This document shows, in pieces, positions 11,991 to 20,306 of a stretch of 64,000 bases of DNA (positions are counted from its first letter, which is position 1; every line of letters starts with the position of its first letter). The notes beneath the pieces are model-generated. The model did not search any database and had not been told where the DNA came from. It saw nothing but the letters and a program-made list of their open reading frames with translations. A program made the position numbers and the translations under genes. The stretch is from positions 822,501-886,500 of the forward strand of contig NC_081146.1 in assembly GCF_958295425.1 (NCBI RefSeq), given 5' to 3'. The stretch comes from Solea solea (taxonomy: Eukaryota; Chordata; Actinopteri; Pleuronectiformes; Soleidae).

Positions 11991-13329
11991 TGTCTGCCTG
12001 CCTGCCTGTCTGTCTGTCTGTCTGCCTATCTGCCTGCCTGCCTGTCTGTCTGTCTGCCTGTCTGCCTCTCTGTCTGTCTGTCTGCCTGCCTGCCTGCCTG
12101 CCTGCCTGTCTGTCTGCCTGCCTGCCTCTCTGTCTGTCTGTCTGCCTATCTGCCTGCCTGCCTGTCTGTCTGCCTGCCTGCCTGCCTGTCTGTCTCATAC
12201 TGGTTCTCAGCAGCAGGGGGCGCTCACAGCTCAGTCAGCATCATGTAAAACCTCAGAACCCTGACTTTGAGTTGAACGAGCTCATGTCCGAGTCAAAGCT
12301 GATCAGTGGTTCTGGTTCTGGTTCTGGTTCAGGGTCCCGGTCTCAGTGACGAGCAGGTCCTGCAGCTGTGCCGCGGCGTGGTGACGGCCCAGATCTCGCA
12401 GTACGCCGCCTCCATCCGGACCAAGTGCTCACAGGGCTGCCCCGTCAACAACCGCACGCTCATCGGGCCCCCGGGGGTCAGAGGTCAACCAGGCTCACCG
12501 GGCAAACCTGTGAGTCCCGACAACCAAGCTGACAATAGTTTGAGTTTAATTAGGAAACAATGATGAAGGTTCATGTCAAACTGCCTCCTCTTCTTCAGGG
12601 AAAAGCAGGAAAAGCTGGAGTGAAAGGATCCAGAGGAGTTCAGGGCGATCGAGGACTGCAGGGACAGAGCGGAGCTCAGGGAGAGAGAGGTCAGAGGTCA
12701 CACACACACACACACACACGCACGTTGGTGACTTCACTGTTGTTCAATGGAACAAAGACACATTTTATGTTTCTGTTTTTTTTCATCAACAGGTCAAAAA
12801 GGATCTAATGGTGTCGCAGGTGATCCAGGTAAAGGACTTCCAGGACCTGACGGACCACAAGGCCTCACAGGTATTCAACACTTTCACCTCATGTGATCAC
12901 GTCTTCATCTCACTGTGAGACGGACGTTTGTAAACCACAGAGAAATCCTCTGCTGCCTCGTGTGGTCACTTTGTGTCACTGACGTGATCACGTTCTTAAA
13001 GACATCGTAGACTTAAACTGACGCAGATTTTAACAGCTGGCATGAAAAAGCCTGAAATGTCCCTTTAGAGTAATGAAACTGAAGACCTTGTCCTGTATAA
13101 TGATGATAACTTGCTGTCCTCAGGTTTCCCGGGTCACCCAGCAGAACCCAGGAACGGCGTGGACGGTCCCCGCGGTTCTCGTGGGTTCCCCGGAGCGCCG
13201 GGTCCACGCGGCGCGCTCGGGATCGCCGGCGTTCCAGGATTCTGCGAGGCGCGGGACTGCGGCATCTACGCCGCGGTGACGCGTAAAGAGCAGGGTCTGG
13301 TGAAAGGACCGGTCAGTGCAACAGTCTGA
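295..13329 (+). CDS. FACIT-like collagen alpha chain, 3' portion (24 exons, 5' partial)
   Basis: Extracellular-matrix collagen chain; the N-terminal exons lie before the window. Exons: 295-363, 454-617, 979-1098, 1255-1308, 1376-1429, 1545-1598, 1728-1781, 3302-3355, 3440-3493, 3956-4009, 4454-4507, 5056-5100, 5299-5352, 5457-5510, 7159-7212, 7802-7873, 8792-8827, 8922-8966, 9045-9077, 10253-10399, 12333-12509, 12599-12689, 12793-12870, 13124-13329. The first three encode an acidic, Tyr-rich linker ending in CDCEPGEPG. The rest are Gly-X-Y, mostly 54-bp exons in phase 0. Exon 12333-12509 encodes a non-collagenous hinge ([14 protein letters not shown], then KCSQGC), and the last exon ends in [11 protein letters not shown]...KGP before a TGA. 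Both features resemble FACIT chains such as COL9A1 (hinge plus a C-terminal GFCEPASC...KGP). No fibrillar COLFI domain is present, which argues against types I/II/III/V/XI. The exact type is unresolved. The acceptor at 979 is weak. Confidence 0.85.
663..850 (+). repeat. Dispersed repeat family 2, copy A
   Basis: A block beginning CCACATACACACGAATGG and containing GTGGAGCGTCACAGTGTGGTC and GTGATAAATATTACGG. A near-identical block occurs at 53185-53350 in an ndufaf6 intron, so this is an interspersed repeat rather than unique intron sequence. No terminal repeats or coding potential were seen. Confidence 0.8.
1627..1662 (+). repeat. Three tandem CACGTGAC-type units in collagen intron
   Basis: ACCACGTG occurs in tandem (the last unit ends in ACGTAG). 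Each complete unit contains the palindromic E-box CACGTG. It may be a simple tandem duplication or a bHLH binding cluster; only the repetition is visible. Confidence 0.5.
1854..2179. mobile_element. Non-autonomous hAT element (MITE) with perfect 8-bp target duplication
   Basis: The element starts CAGGGGTGTCAAACTCA and ends TGTTTGACACCCCTG, so the ends are inverted repeats. It is flanked on both sides by CTTTATGC (1846-1853 and 2180-2187), the 8-bp duplication expected for hAT transposition. The 326-bp interior has GGGCCGG/GGCCAG-rich subterminal sequence and no open frame. It sits in a collagen intron between the exons ending at 1781 and starting at 3302. Confidence 0.92.
2190..2830. other. 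Unidentified intronic sequence with TA microsatellite at its start
   Basis: After a TATATACA microsatellite (about 2190-2230), this stretch (GGTTGCGCTAGACTTTTCCG... GACTTAAATCGCGTGCC...) has no exon-like frame or splice pair. Its texture resembles an eroded dispersed repeat, but no ends can be assigned. No gene is seen here. Confidence 0.35.
2855..3068. repeat. TATG/TA microsatellite
   Basis: Imperfect (TGTA)n/(TA)n tract in a collagen intron. It produces open frames on both strands that are pure low complexity. Confidence 0.9.
3655..3955 (+). repeat. GTCTCT/GTGTCT repeat abutting a collagen splice acceptor
   Basis: About 300 bp of imperfect TCTGTG/TCTCTG hexamer repeat running directly into the CTCAG acceptor of the exon at 3956. 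It therefore supplies the polypyrimidine tract of that exon. Confidence 0.9.
4130..4430 (+). repeat. ~20-bp GGTC-rich minisatellite
   Basis: About 14 copies of a unit like TAAAGACCTGGGCCGGTCCA with variants. It lies just before a poly-T tract and the acceptor of the exon at 4454. Confidence 0.85.
5511..6905. repeat. Two-phase ATAGATACATGC / ATAGAAACATAGATATAT satellite
   Basis: The first part (to about 5875) is a tandem of GATACATGCTAACATA-type units. From about 5900 it changes to AT-richer units such as GATATATAGAAACATA with higher-order periodicity. The array fills most of the collagen intron after the exon ending at 5510. Tyr/Ile/Cys-rich open frames on the minus strand are repeat translation. 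Confidence 0.9.
8391..10050 (+). other. Ghost collagen exon followed by degenerate GCCTTTAAAA-rich intron repeats
   Basis: At 8391-8410 TTCTTCCAG|GGAGCTAAAGG closely matches the acceptor and first bases of the true exon at 8792 (TTCTTCCAG|GGAGCAAAAGG). After about 12 bases it runs into TTTAGAACTTTGAGGCC with no donor for a Gly-X-Y exon. This looks like a decayed duplicate. The surrounding introns (8400-8700 and 9120-10050) are built of degenerate AACTTTGAGGCCTTTAAAAGT-type units. No gene is seen apart from the exons listed for the collagen. Confidence 0.55.
10455..11195. mobile_element. Palindromic repeat family 1, paired inverted copies around (GT)n
   Basis: CACACCAAAGTCCACAGAG at 10477 starts a plus-orientation copy containing TGCTGCCTCGTGTGGTCAC and AACTTAGTGATGGAGGCAGC, then a long GT/GAGTGAGTG microsatellite. 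From about 11040 the reverse complement follows (GCTGCCTCCATCACTAAG, then GTGACCACATGAGGCAGC). The block lies in the collagen intron between exons 10253-10399 and 12333-12509. Confidence 0.8.
11229..12196 (+). repeat. CTGT/CTGC tetranucleotide array, ~970 bp
   Basis: Uninterrupted tetranucleotide array of TCTG, CCTG and CTAT variants. It has the higher-order motif GCCTATCTGCCTGCCTG followed by CCTCTCTGTCTGTCTG. Long Leu/Cys/Ser/Val-rich and Arg/Gln-rich open frames across it are artefacts of periodicity. Confidence 0.95.
12940..13015 (+). mobile_element. Repeat family 1 fragment
   Basis: CTGCTGCCTCGTGTGGTCAC followed by TTTGTGTCACTGACGTGATCAC and TTCTTAAAGACATCGTAGAC match family 1. This is a partial copy in the last collagen intron. 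Confidence 0.7.
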
Positions 13330-13647
13330 ACACGGGACACGCAGTCAGAGCGCCACCTGCTGGAGAGGTCCGGTCCAGCGCAGTCAGAGTAAGACTGGAA
13401 GGAAACGAGCGTCACGTTTCACGACCTCGTGGAGAATCTGAGACTTTTGCACAGTTTCAGGAAAACGTTGAACAAGGATGTTTTTTATCTCCCAACAGTT
13501 TTGTTGTATCTTGATTTTTGATTTTAAAGAGTAAACAAACCCTCGCTTAGTTCAGTTTGAATCTAAAAGCCCAAATTACAAAAAAGAAAAACTAAATGTC
13601 ATGTAAATATTTTGTAAAGTGTATCAAATACATGTTTAATATGTTCT

Positions 13648-13653
13648 AATAAA
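13648..13653 (+). terminator. Polyadenylation signal of the collagen gene
   Basis: AATAAA lies 319 bp after the collagen TGA and is followed by GTGTGATGTTGTTTTTG, a GT-rich downstream element. It is the best poly(A) signal before cd83. Confidence 0.65.
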
Positions 13654-14001
13654 TTGTGTGATGTTGTTTTTGTTATATTTTTAGACTAAAATAAGAATTA
13701 TTTTTTAAAATATACATTTATTTAGAGACAAAAAAGTGATCTATTCATTTTTCTTGCTGTCATGTAAGTAATTGTAATGGTTGCATCCCATAATTTATTA
13801 GTGTTTTGATTCTCTCTGTGACTTTGGTGTGGCAGAGTGAGTGGTTTCTGTCTCACAGTGACATAAAGATGAATTTAAGATTGAATCCAGAAAGCCCCGC
13901 GTGAGGGTGTTTAATGTCACATGACATCACAGGAGTTTCCACGCGTCTCACATCGGTTTCTCTTCCGCTTTCCCCGTGAAAGGAAAACACGGTAATTACC
14001 C

Positions 14002-14018
14002 GGGACTTTCACTTTCGG
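14002..14018 (+). promoter_or_regulatory. Candidate NF-kB-like/ISRE composite upstream of cd83
   Basis: GGGACTTTCA (one base off a classical kappaB site) overlaps ACTTTCACTTTCGG, whose reverse strand reads GAAAGTGAAAGT, the core GAAANNGAAA of an interferon-stimulated response element. It lies about 540 bp upstream of the cd83 ATG. Human CD83 is known to be driven by NF-kB and IRF factors, so the composite fits, but activity is inferred. Confidence 0.5.
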
Positions 14019-14554
14019 TGTCACTTTACCTCAATAACAGGTTTTAATCACAAACTGTAAGAAACCAAACTTTCTCACACTGACGCCAAACTCCAGCCTT
14101 TTGAACGCGATCTGGTCTCTTCCGCGTCTCCGGTCAGTTAACGTGACATTTGACACAGTTTCATAGAAACGGACTTTGTTTAAAGCGGTTGTGACATAAA
14201 CACGAGGTTTGAGCTGAGACCACGACAGTGACGCCGATCATCGTCAGAAACACGCGAGCGCGAGCTCACAGTTACACGCACGAGTCGCTGCTGTCATTAG
14301 TGTTAATCACTCACTCACTCACTCACTCGGTCATAGAAATACTAACAATGAGTTAATTATTTCATAAAGCGGAAAACACAACTTTCCCTGCTGGGTTTTT
14401 TCTAATTATTTCATTTGAAAAACAAACACGCCCTCACAGCAACTTAGACCACGCCCCACCTCTAGATTTAAAGTTGGACCGAAGTTCGTGTGTGTGTCAG
14501 AGTTAGCGCGCGCCAGTTCATCTAAACATCATCTTCGTCATCATCATCATCATC

Positions 14555-17014
14555 ATGTCTCTGAGCTGCTTTTTCACGCAGTTTTTACTGAGTGAGTATT
14601 TACTATTATTATAATAATATTATTATCATTATTATAATGATGACTATCATGTTGAAACTGAAAGGAAACCACACACACAATCATGCAGTCCTGTAGAAAG
14701 TACTTTCAAGTAATAGTACAAGTATGTTACATTTACTTTTCTGATATAAAATCTACTTAAGTTTTAGAATTCTCCAGTCCTGTATAAAGTACCTGACATT
14801 AAGTAAGGAAGTAAAGTAATTCCACCTTAAAACAGAGATAAACGTTAAGTAAAACCTTAAGTAAAAAGTAGAGTATTTCCAGTTTAAAACAGAAGTAAAA
14901 TGTAAAGGAAAAATAGTGATACTTAAAGAGTAAAAGTATATGAGCAGAAATGACTTTGGTAGAAGTTGAAGGCACTTTTTAAAATAATATTACTTCAGTA
15001 AAAGTCTTAAAGTTTATGAAATTGACTTTACTTAAGTTCAAAAAGTCACTTTCTGATCTTAAATGGACTTAAGTTTTAAGAAGTCAAAGTAAGTGAGGAG
15101 TTTGTAAAGAAAAAAATCCAAAACATAATAATAATAATAATTCATAATTAGAGTGACGTAACTGTGAGGAAGAGGAGGAGGAAGGTTTTAGTATAAACTC
15201 AGTTTGTCATGATCACACATGCTCGTCCTCAGGTTTGTCCCTGCTGTGTGTGGACAGCGCCGTCCTTGAGGACACGCTGCAGGAGACAAAGTCAGTCTCA
15301 GGGTCAGACTGCGTCCTTCACTGCACGGCCGCACACAAACCTGGTGTCCGCTACCGAGCGGTCAGGTGGTACAAAGTAAGAACAATCATTTAAAACCTCG
15401 CTTTGCTTCTTTGTTTTTCTGTATTTCATCACATGACCTGATTGTTAGCATGAAGCTAACACAGTGTTGTTAGCATGAAGCTAACACAGTGTCGTTAGCA
15501 TGAAGCTAAAACGGTGTCGTTAGCATGAAGCTAACACAGTGTCATTAGCATGAAGCTAACACAGTGTCATTAACATGAAGCTAGCATGGTTGTTATTGTT
15601 GTCCCGACCCTGTCCTCTGACCCTGTCCTCTGACCCTGTCCTCTGACCCTGTCCTCTGACCCTGTCCTCTGTCTCTGTCCTCTGTCCTCTGTCCTCTGAC
15701 CCTGTCCTCTGTCTCTGTCCTCTGTCCTCTGACCCTGTCCTCTGTCTCTGTCCTCTGACCCTGTCCTCTGTCTCTGTCCTCTGTCCTCTGACCCTGTCCT
15801 CTGTCTCTGCAGGTCACAGAGTCTCCGTCGTCTGGTATCACCGGCCTCGTGACTCGAGATCTTCCTGACGGCGTGACGAGATTCTACGCCGACGTGGATC
15901 GAGAGGTGGAGCTTCAGGCGGAGTCTCACGGCCTCTTCCTGCCCAACGTGACTTGTGGAGACGGCGGCATTTACCTGTGTCACCTGACTTCACCTGTGGG
16001 AGAGCAGGACACGGAGGGGCGGGTCCACCTCACTCTCACAGGTACAGGTCTGGAGATGTAAAAAGTCTGTCTCTCAGTGAGACAAAGACGTGTTCTTAAA
16101 GATGGCAGCCATGTTGTGATGCAGGTTCAAACCCGACTCACTTTATTTCCTCTTGTCGTTTTCAGATTGTTCGTCAGATAAACACACGACGGATCGTTAC
16201 TCCGTCATCGTGGCCACAGCCGTGCTGATTTTGGCACTGGTAACATTCCTCATAAGCTACGTAAGTCATGCAATATTTCCACACACACATATAAACAAGT
16301 ACTTTACGTTTCATTAATATAAAGAGAGAATGAATTCATATTTAAGTGTGTTCTTAAATACTAAATTTACTCTGTCGAAATTAGCACTGTATCAACATGT
16401 TCACAGACACCAGCAGGGGGCAGTAATGCGTGTACAGAAGTGTTACAAATACACGTTCAAGTAAAAACATTAATGTTTCAGTCCACTAGATGGCGCCAGG
16501 TGCTCACTCTCACTGGAGCTATGATTTCACGAATACTACAGTATATATCGCAATATAGTGAAAAATATCATATCAGGATTTATCGGAATAATATTGTTAT
16601 CGTGACTTAAATTTGGCGATAATCGTATTGTGACATATGTCGTGATATTATCATATTGCTTATATATCGTGGTCATTTGACGTCGTATCATAGAAGTGGA
16701 GCGTGACGTTAATGTGACATTAATGTGTGTGTGCCACACGTATCTCCTGAACAAATGGTTTCTTCCAGTTCTGTGGGTTTTATCCGGGACAGAGAAATGT
16801 CTTTATTTGTTGATTTACTTCCACCTCTAACGCTTCATATGTGCGTGTTTGACTACAGAGCAGCCTGAGGAACACGATCAGAGACAGAACCAAGACCACC
16901 ACACACAAGGATGTTCTCGTGGACTCGGCACTGAAACCGCTGGACAAGAAGGACTTGATGTTGATCTACACTCTGGGTCCAAAAACAGCCACCATGAAGC
17001 ACGTCATTGTTTAA
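14555..17014 (+). CDS. cd83: CD83 antigen, Ig-superfamily membrane protein (5 exons)
   Basis: Type I membrane glycoprotein of activated dendritic and lymphoid cells, involved in immune regulation. Exons 14555-14591, 15233-15375, 15813-16041, 16166-16260 and 16859-17014 join in frame to 219 aa (human 205). The signal peptide is about residues 1-21. The V-type Ig domain has SDCVLHC (38-43 region), WYK at the exon 2/3 junction and DGGIYLC with Cys116. FLPNVTC and HLTSPVGEQ are CD83-like. A transmembrane helix spans about 147-168 and the cytoplasmic tail is 51 aa. The start is the first ATG after a CATCAT run and leads directly into the signal peptide. Intron 2 carries two tandem repeats, one ending at the exon 3 acceptor. 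Identification rests on the combined domain order and motifs, and is firm. Confidence 0.93.
15446..15590 (+). repeat. ~25-bp minisatellite in cd83 intron 2
   Basis: About six copies of a TTAGCATGAAGCTAACACAG-type unit separated by TG(T/C)(T/C)G or GTCAT. Each unit contains the near-palindrome TTAGCATGAAGCTAA. Confidence 0.85.
15601..15810 (+). repeat. GTCCTCTGACCCT minisatellite ending at a splice acceptor
   Basis: Units of CTGTCCTCTGACC, GTCTCTGTCCTCT and similar run to the CTCTGCAG acceptor of cd83 exon 3 at 15813. The minisatellite therefore forms the whole branch/pyrimidine region of that intron. Confidence 0.88.
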
Positions 17015-18580
17015 AGAAACAAAGAGAGAACCACCTGGAAGACGCCGTCCGTATTTCGTCCTCCTCCTCCTCCTCCTCTGCAGATGGATCATCAGACTCT
17101 TTCATGAACATCAGAGAACATGTTCATTATTTACTGATTCACTGGAGGAAAACATGTGGAAACAAAACCCTGAGGGACGGATCTTCATCCTCGGAGAACC
17201 AGGTCACACCGGTGGACCTGGACTCTGACCGCCGCTGTCTAGCTGAGGGTTTGTTGTTCAATCCCACGGCTCCTTCTGTCCACGTGAGCAAGTGAAAGAA
17301 GGAAGTCGAAGCCGTTCCATTCATTATATTCTCACATAATCGATGAGTAGTTTGGTTTTTAAAAATTCAGGATGAGCTGAGCGGTGTTTCCCAAACCAAA
17401 CACGGTTTCTGTGATTTATGGAGCAAAGGAAGCAGAGAAGATTCACATTTAACAAACACTCAAACATTGTTTCAGCCCTAAAACAACAACACTATGTTTC
17501 CTAACAGGAGTTTGTGTTTCTTTTTTATTTTCGTGTATAGTTTTTATAGTTTTATTAAGTTCTCATCACAGGATTCTCACTGGTCCTGGAAATCCTTGGA
17601 CATTTGTGAATGTGACACTGAAAAATCCAGGTTTTGTCAAAAGTTATTTAATTTATGTTTAGTGCAAATTGGTTGTTGTTGTTGTTGTTGTTGTTGTTGT
17701 TATTGTTATTTCCCTTTTTCTTAAAGGAACCGTTTTTAGTAAGTGATCAATAATCATGTCAATAAAATCCACTCGCCAACATACAGTCCCAGACATTTAT
17801 TTTGACGTTCACAAAAATACATAATATTCTACTATATCTACATGTTTTGTCCCTTCTATAAATAAATGTGAGAAATAACAATGATAATAATAATAATAAT
17901 AATAATAATAAAGAAGAGTTTCTCAGAAACAAGGCTAATTTTATTTTCTTGTAAATGACTTGGGTTTTTTTGCATTGTGCCTTTAGAAGAGGAAGCGAAA
18001 GAATAAAAATAGAGTTATGACGTCATTGTTTGCCTGTGGTTGGTTTCCATTCTGAGTGGGAAAAACCCTCACTGTCTTTGTCTCTGTGGACATTGACCAC
18101 ATGTAAATACCATACAACTGCACTGCAAAGAAACATGAACAATGTCTTTAATAAGTGCTTATATACATGATTATGAGTGTGTGTTTATGACGATGATTCA
18201 TTTGTTACGCTGCAAGAAAAAAGTTTTTAAGAAAGTGGAAAAAAGTCGTTTGTTCTTATTTTGTTAGAAAAATCAAAAAAATCTCAGGCAAAGCAAGTTT
18301 TGTACAAGTAAAATATTAATTTACGTTCTATAATGCGAGTGGAAACACATTTAGGTCCCACAACATGTGAGTACTCACACACACTGTGTGACTCTAAAAG
18401 GTCCATCACTGCCATCTAGTGGACTACTCAACAACAACTGCTCACCATGCATCCAGTTACACATGTTTGCTGCGTTTGTGTTTTTATTTACGTATGTGTA
18501 CATAAACAACAGAATACATGTCGATACCAGGGGGGTTTGTCTATATGAATGTATGAACCACGCCTATAGGAGCATCTCGT
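17015..18580 (+). other. cd83 3' UTR and intergenic sequence
   Basis: The region holds a (GTT)n tract at about 17670-17710, AATAAA at 17761-17766 as the likely cd83 poly(A) signal, and an (AAT)n tract near 17885. No gene with splice structure or conserved domain is visible between here and the 42-bp repeat array. Confidence 0.55.
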
Positions 18581-18591
18581 TGTCGTGGCCG

Positions 18592-18940
18592 AGGTCCCAA
18601 CACAGTCCAAACGAGATCAAAGAGTTTCAAACGAGGTCCGAACACAGTCCTAACGAGATCAAAGAGTTTCAAACGAGGTCCCAACACAGTCCTAACGAGA
18701 TCAAAGAGTTTCAAACGAGGTCCGAACACAGTCCTAACGAGATCAAAGTGTTTCAAACGAGGTCCGAACACAGTCCTAACGAGATCAAAGAGTTTCAGAC
18801 GAGGTCCCAACACAGTCCTAACGAGATCAAAGAGTTTCAAACGAGGTCCGCACACAGTCCAAACGAGATCAAAGAGTTTCAAACGAGGTCCCAACACAGT
18901 CCTAACGAGATCAAAGAGTTTCAAACGAGGTCCCAACACG
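18592..18940 (+). repeat. 42-bp minisatellite, 8 full copies
   Basis: The unit AGGTCCCAACACAGTCCTAA plus 22 further bases (CGAGATCAAAGAGTTTCAAACG region) repeats eight times plus a partial copy. As 42 is divisible by 3 it is open on both strands, giving RSQHSPNEIKEFQT-type repeats on plus. No start, splice or conserved context supports translation. Confidence 0.9.
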
Positions 18941-19589
18941 TTTTTGCAACTGAATCTTTTGAGACACCGAATTTTTTGCAACTGAATTTTTGGAGAAGTT
19001 GAAATTTTTGCAACTGAATTTATTTCAACTTTGAAAAAAAATCTAAGGCAAAAAAAAAGTCAGTGCTTGAAATTTGATGGTTTTTAAAATTCAAAGTCTA
19101 ATTTCGTCGCAAAAAAAATCAGTGTCGAATTCAAACTCATGGCACAGATTTACTTCCATAACGTGTGGAGTGGAAGAGACACGGAGCATGATTTCAGGGC
19201 TGCTGGAATCAGTGTGGGAGCTGACAGACGCCACAGGGCTGCGTCTGGTGAACCATGGCAGCATGCACCACCTTTGGGAGGTGCAGCAGAAGACGCAGCC
19301 TGCAGGTGTTGCACTCTACACAAACTGTCCAGCCTCAGGACTGAGCCTGGATCAGTGGAAGAACAGTTTAAGGTAGTTGCTGTCATTGTTACATTGTTGA
19401 GTGTGAGTGTCAAAGCCAGAATGACTTGCAGAATCATTTTAAATGTGTTCACAAAACCTGACACTTTATCTCAAACAAAGATTTTTGAAAAGTACTTTCT
19501 TTGCTCAAACAAAGAATTCCTACAAAACAAGTTGACCCGGCGCTTTTATTTTGAAGGCAGGCTCGCTGCTCCGTTTCCGCTTCGTCCGT

Positions 19590-19602
19590 GTTACTAGGCA
19601 AC
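19590..19602 (+). promoter_or_regulatory. X-box-like RFX site in the cfap418 promoter
   Basis: GTTACTAGGCAAC consists of half-sites GTTACT and GGCAAC with a 1-bp spacer; the second half is a perfect X-box half. It lies about 76 bp upstream of the cfap418 ATG. RFX factors drive many ciliary genes through such sites, which suits this gene. The first half is imperfect and function is inferred. Confidence 0.5.
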
Positions 19603-19677
19603 GGCGACCTGCTCATGGCTAGCTTGTGTTGTACGTGTGCTAGCTAGGCTAGGTGACCTGGTCCCGTGGACACAAAC

Positions 19678-20275
19678 ATGGACGCTGATGATCTGGACCT
19701 GGACCTGGACCTGGACAAACTTCTGGACGAAGTGGAAGAAAAGTTCTGTCGCCATGTTTCTGTCGCGTCGTCAGCTCGAGGACACGCGGACACGCGCGAG
19801 GAGGTGGGGCAGAAGAGGCACACGCGCAGGTAAACAAAGCTAGGCTAACGGTCAGTGTTAGCATTGGCGTTTATCATCATTTATGTAGAACTTTGGTTAT
19901 TTTATGACATGTTTTATAAACAAAGCTAGTACTTAATTTATTTATTTACAGAGTTATCGTCGAATAAAATTAAGAAAGTCTAAAAGTCGTAAGTAAAATA
20001 AGTGTCCTCTTGACGATTACTTGGATAATCGATTAATCTGTCTAATAGTTTCTTATTTATTTGGTCCATAAAATGTCAGAAAATGTAGAAAAATATTAAT
20101 CTGCGTGAAACCACAAAGGATTCAGTTTAGATCTGCAACACATTTGTAAAATATGCTTTTAAAAACAACTTTTCACCCTTGCATGTATGTTATGATTAGT
20201 ATTATTAGCAGTAGCAGCAGTAGTATTGTCATTGTGAACTTCAGTTATATACGTACACAAAGCTTTACACATACA

Positions 20276-20306
<31 letters not shown>

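Noticed and set aside
11080..12349. Long Leu/Cys/Ser/Val frames over the CTGT/CTGC array, and the Arg/Gln frame on the minus strand
   Set aside because: Pure tetranucleotide repeat translation inside a collagen intron.
18367..19002. 211-aa frame with 14-residue repeats
   Set aside because: The 42-bp unit is a multiple of 3 and open on both strands; no splice or start context supports a gene.
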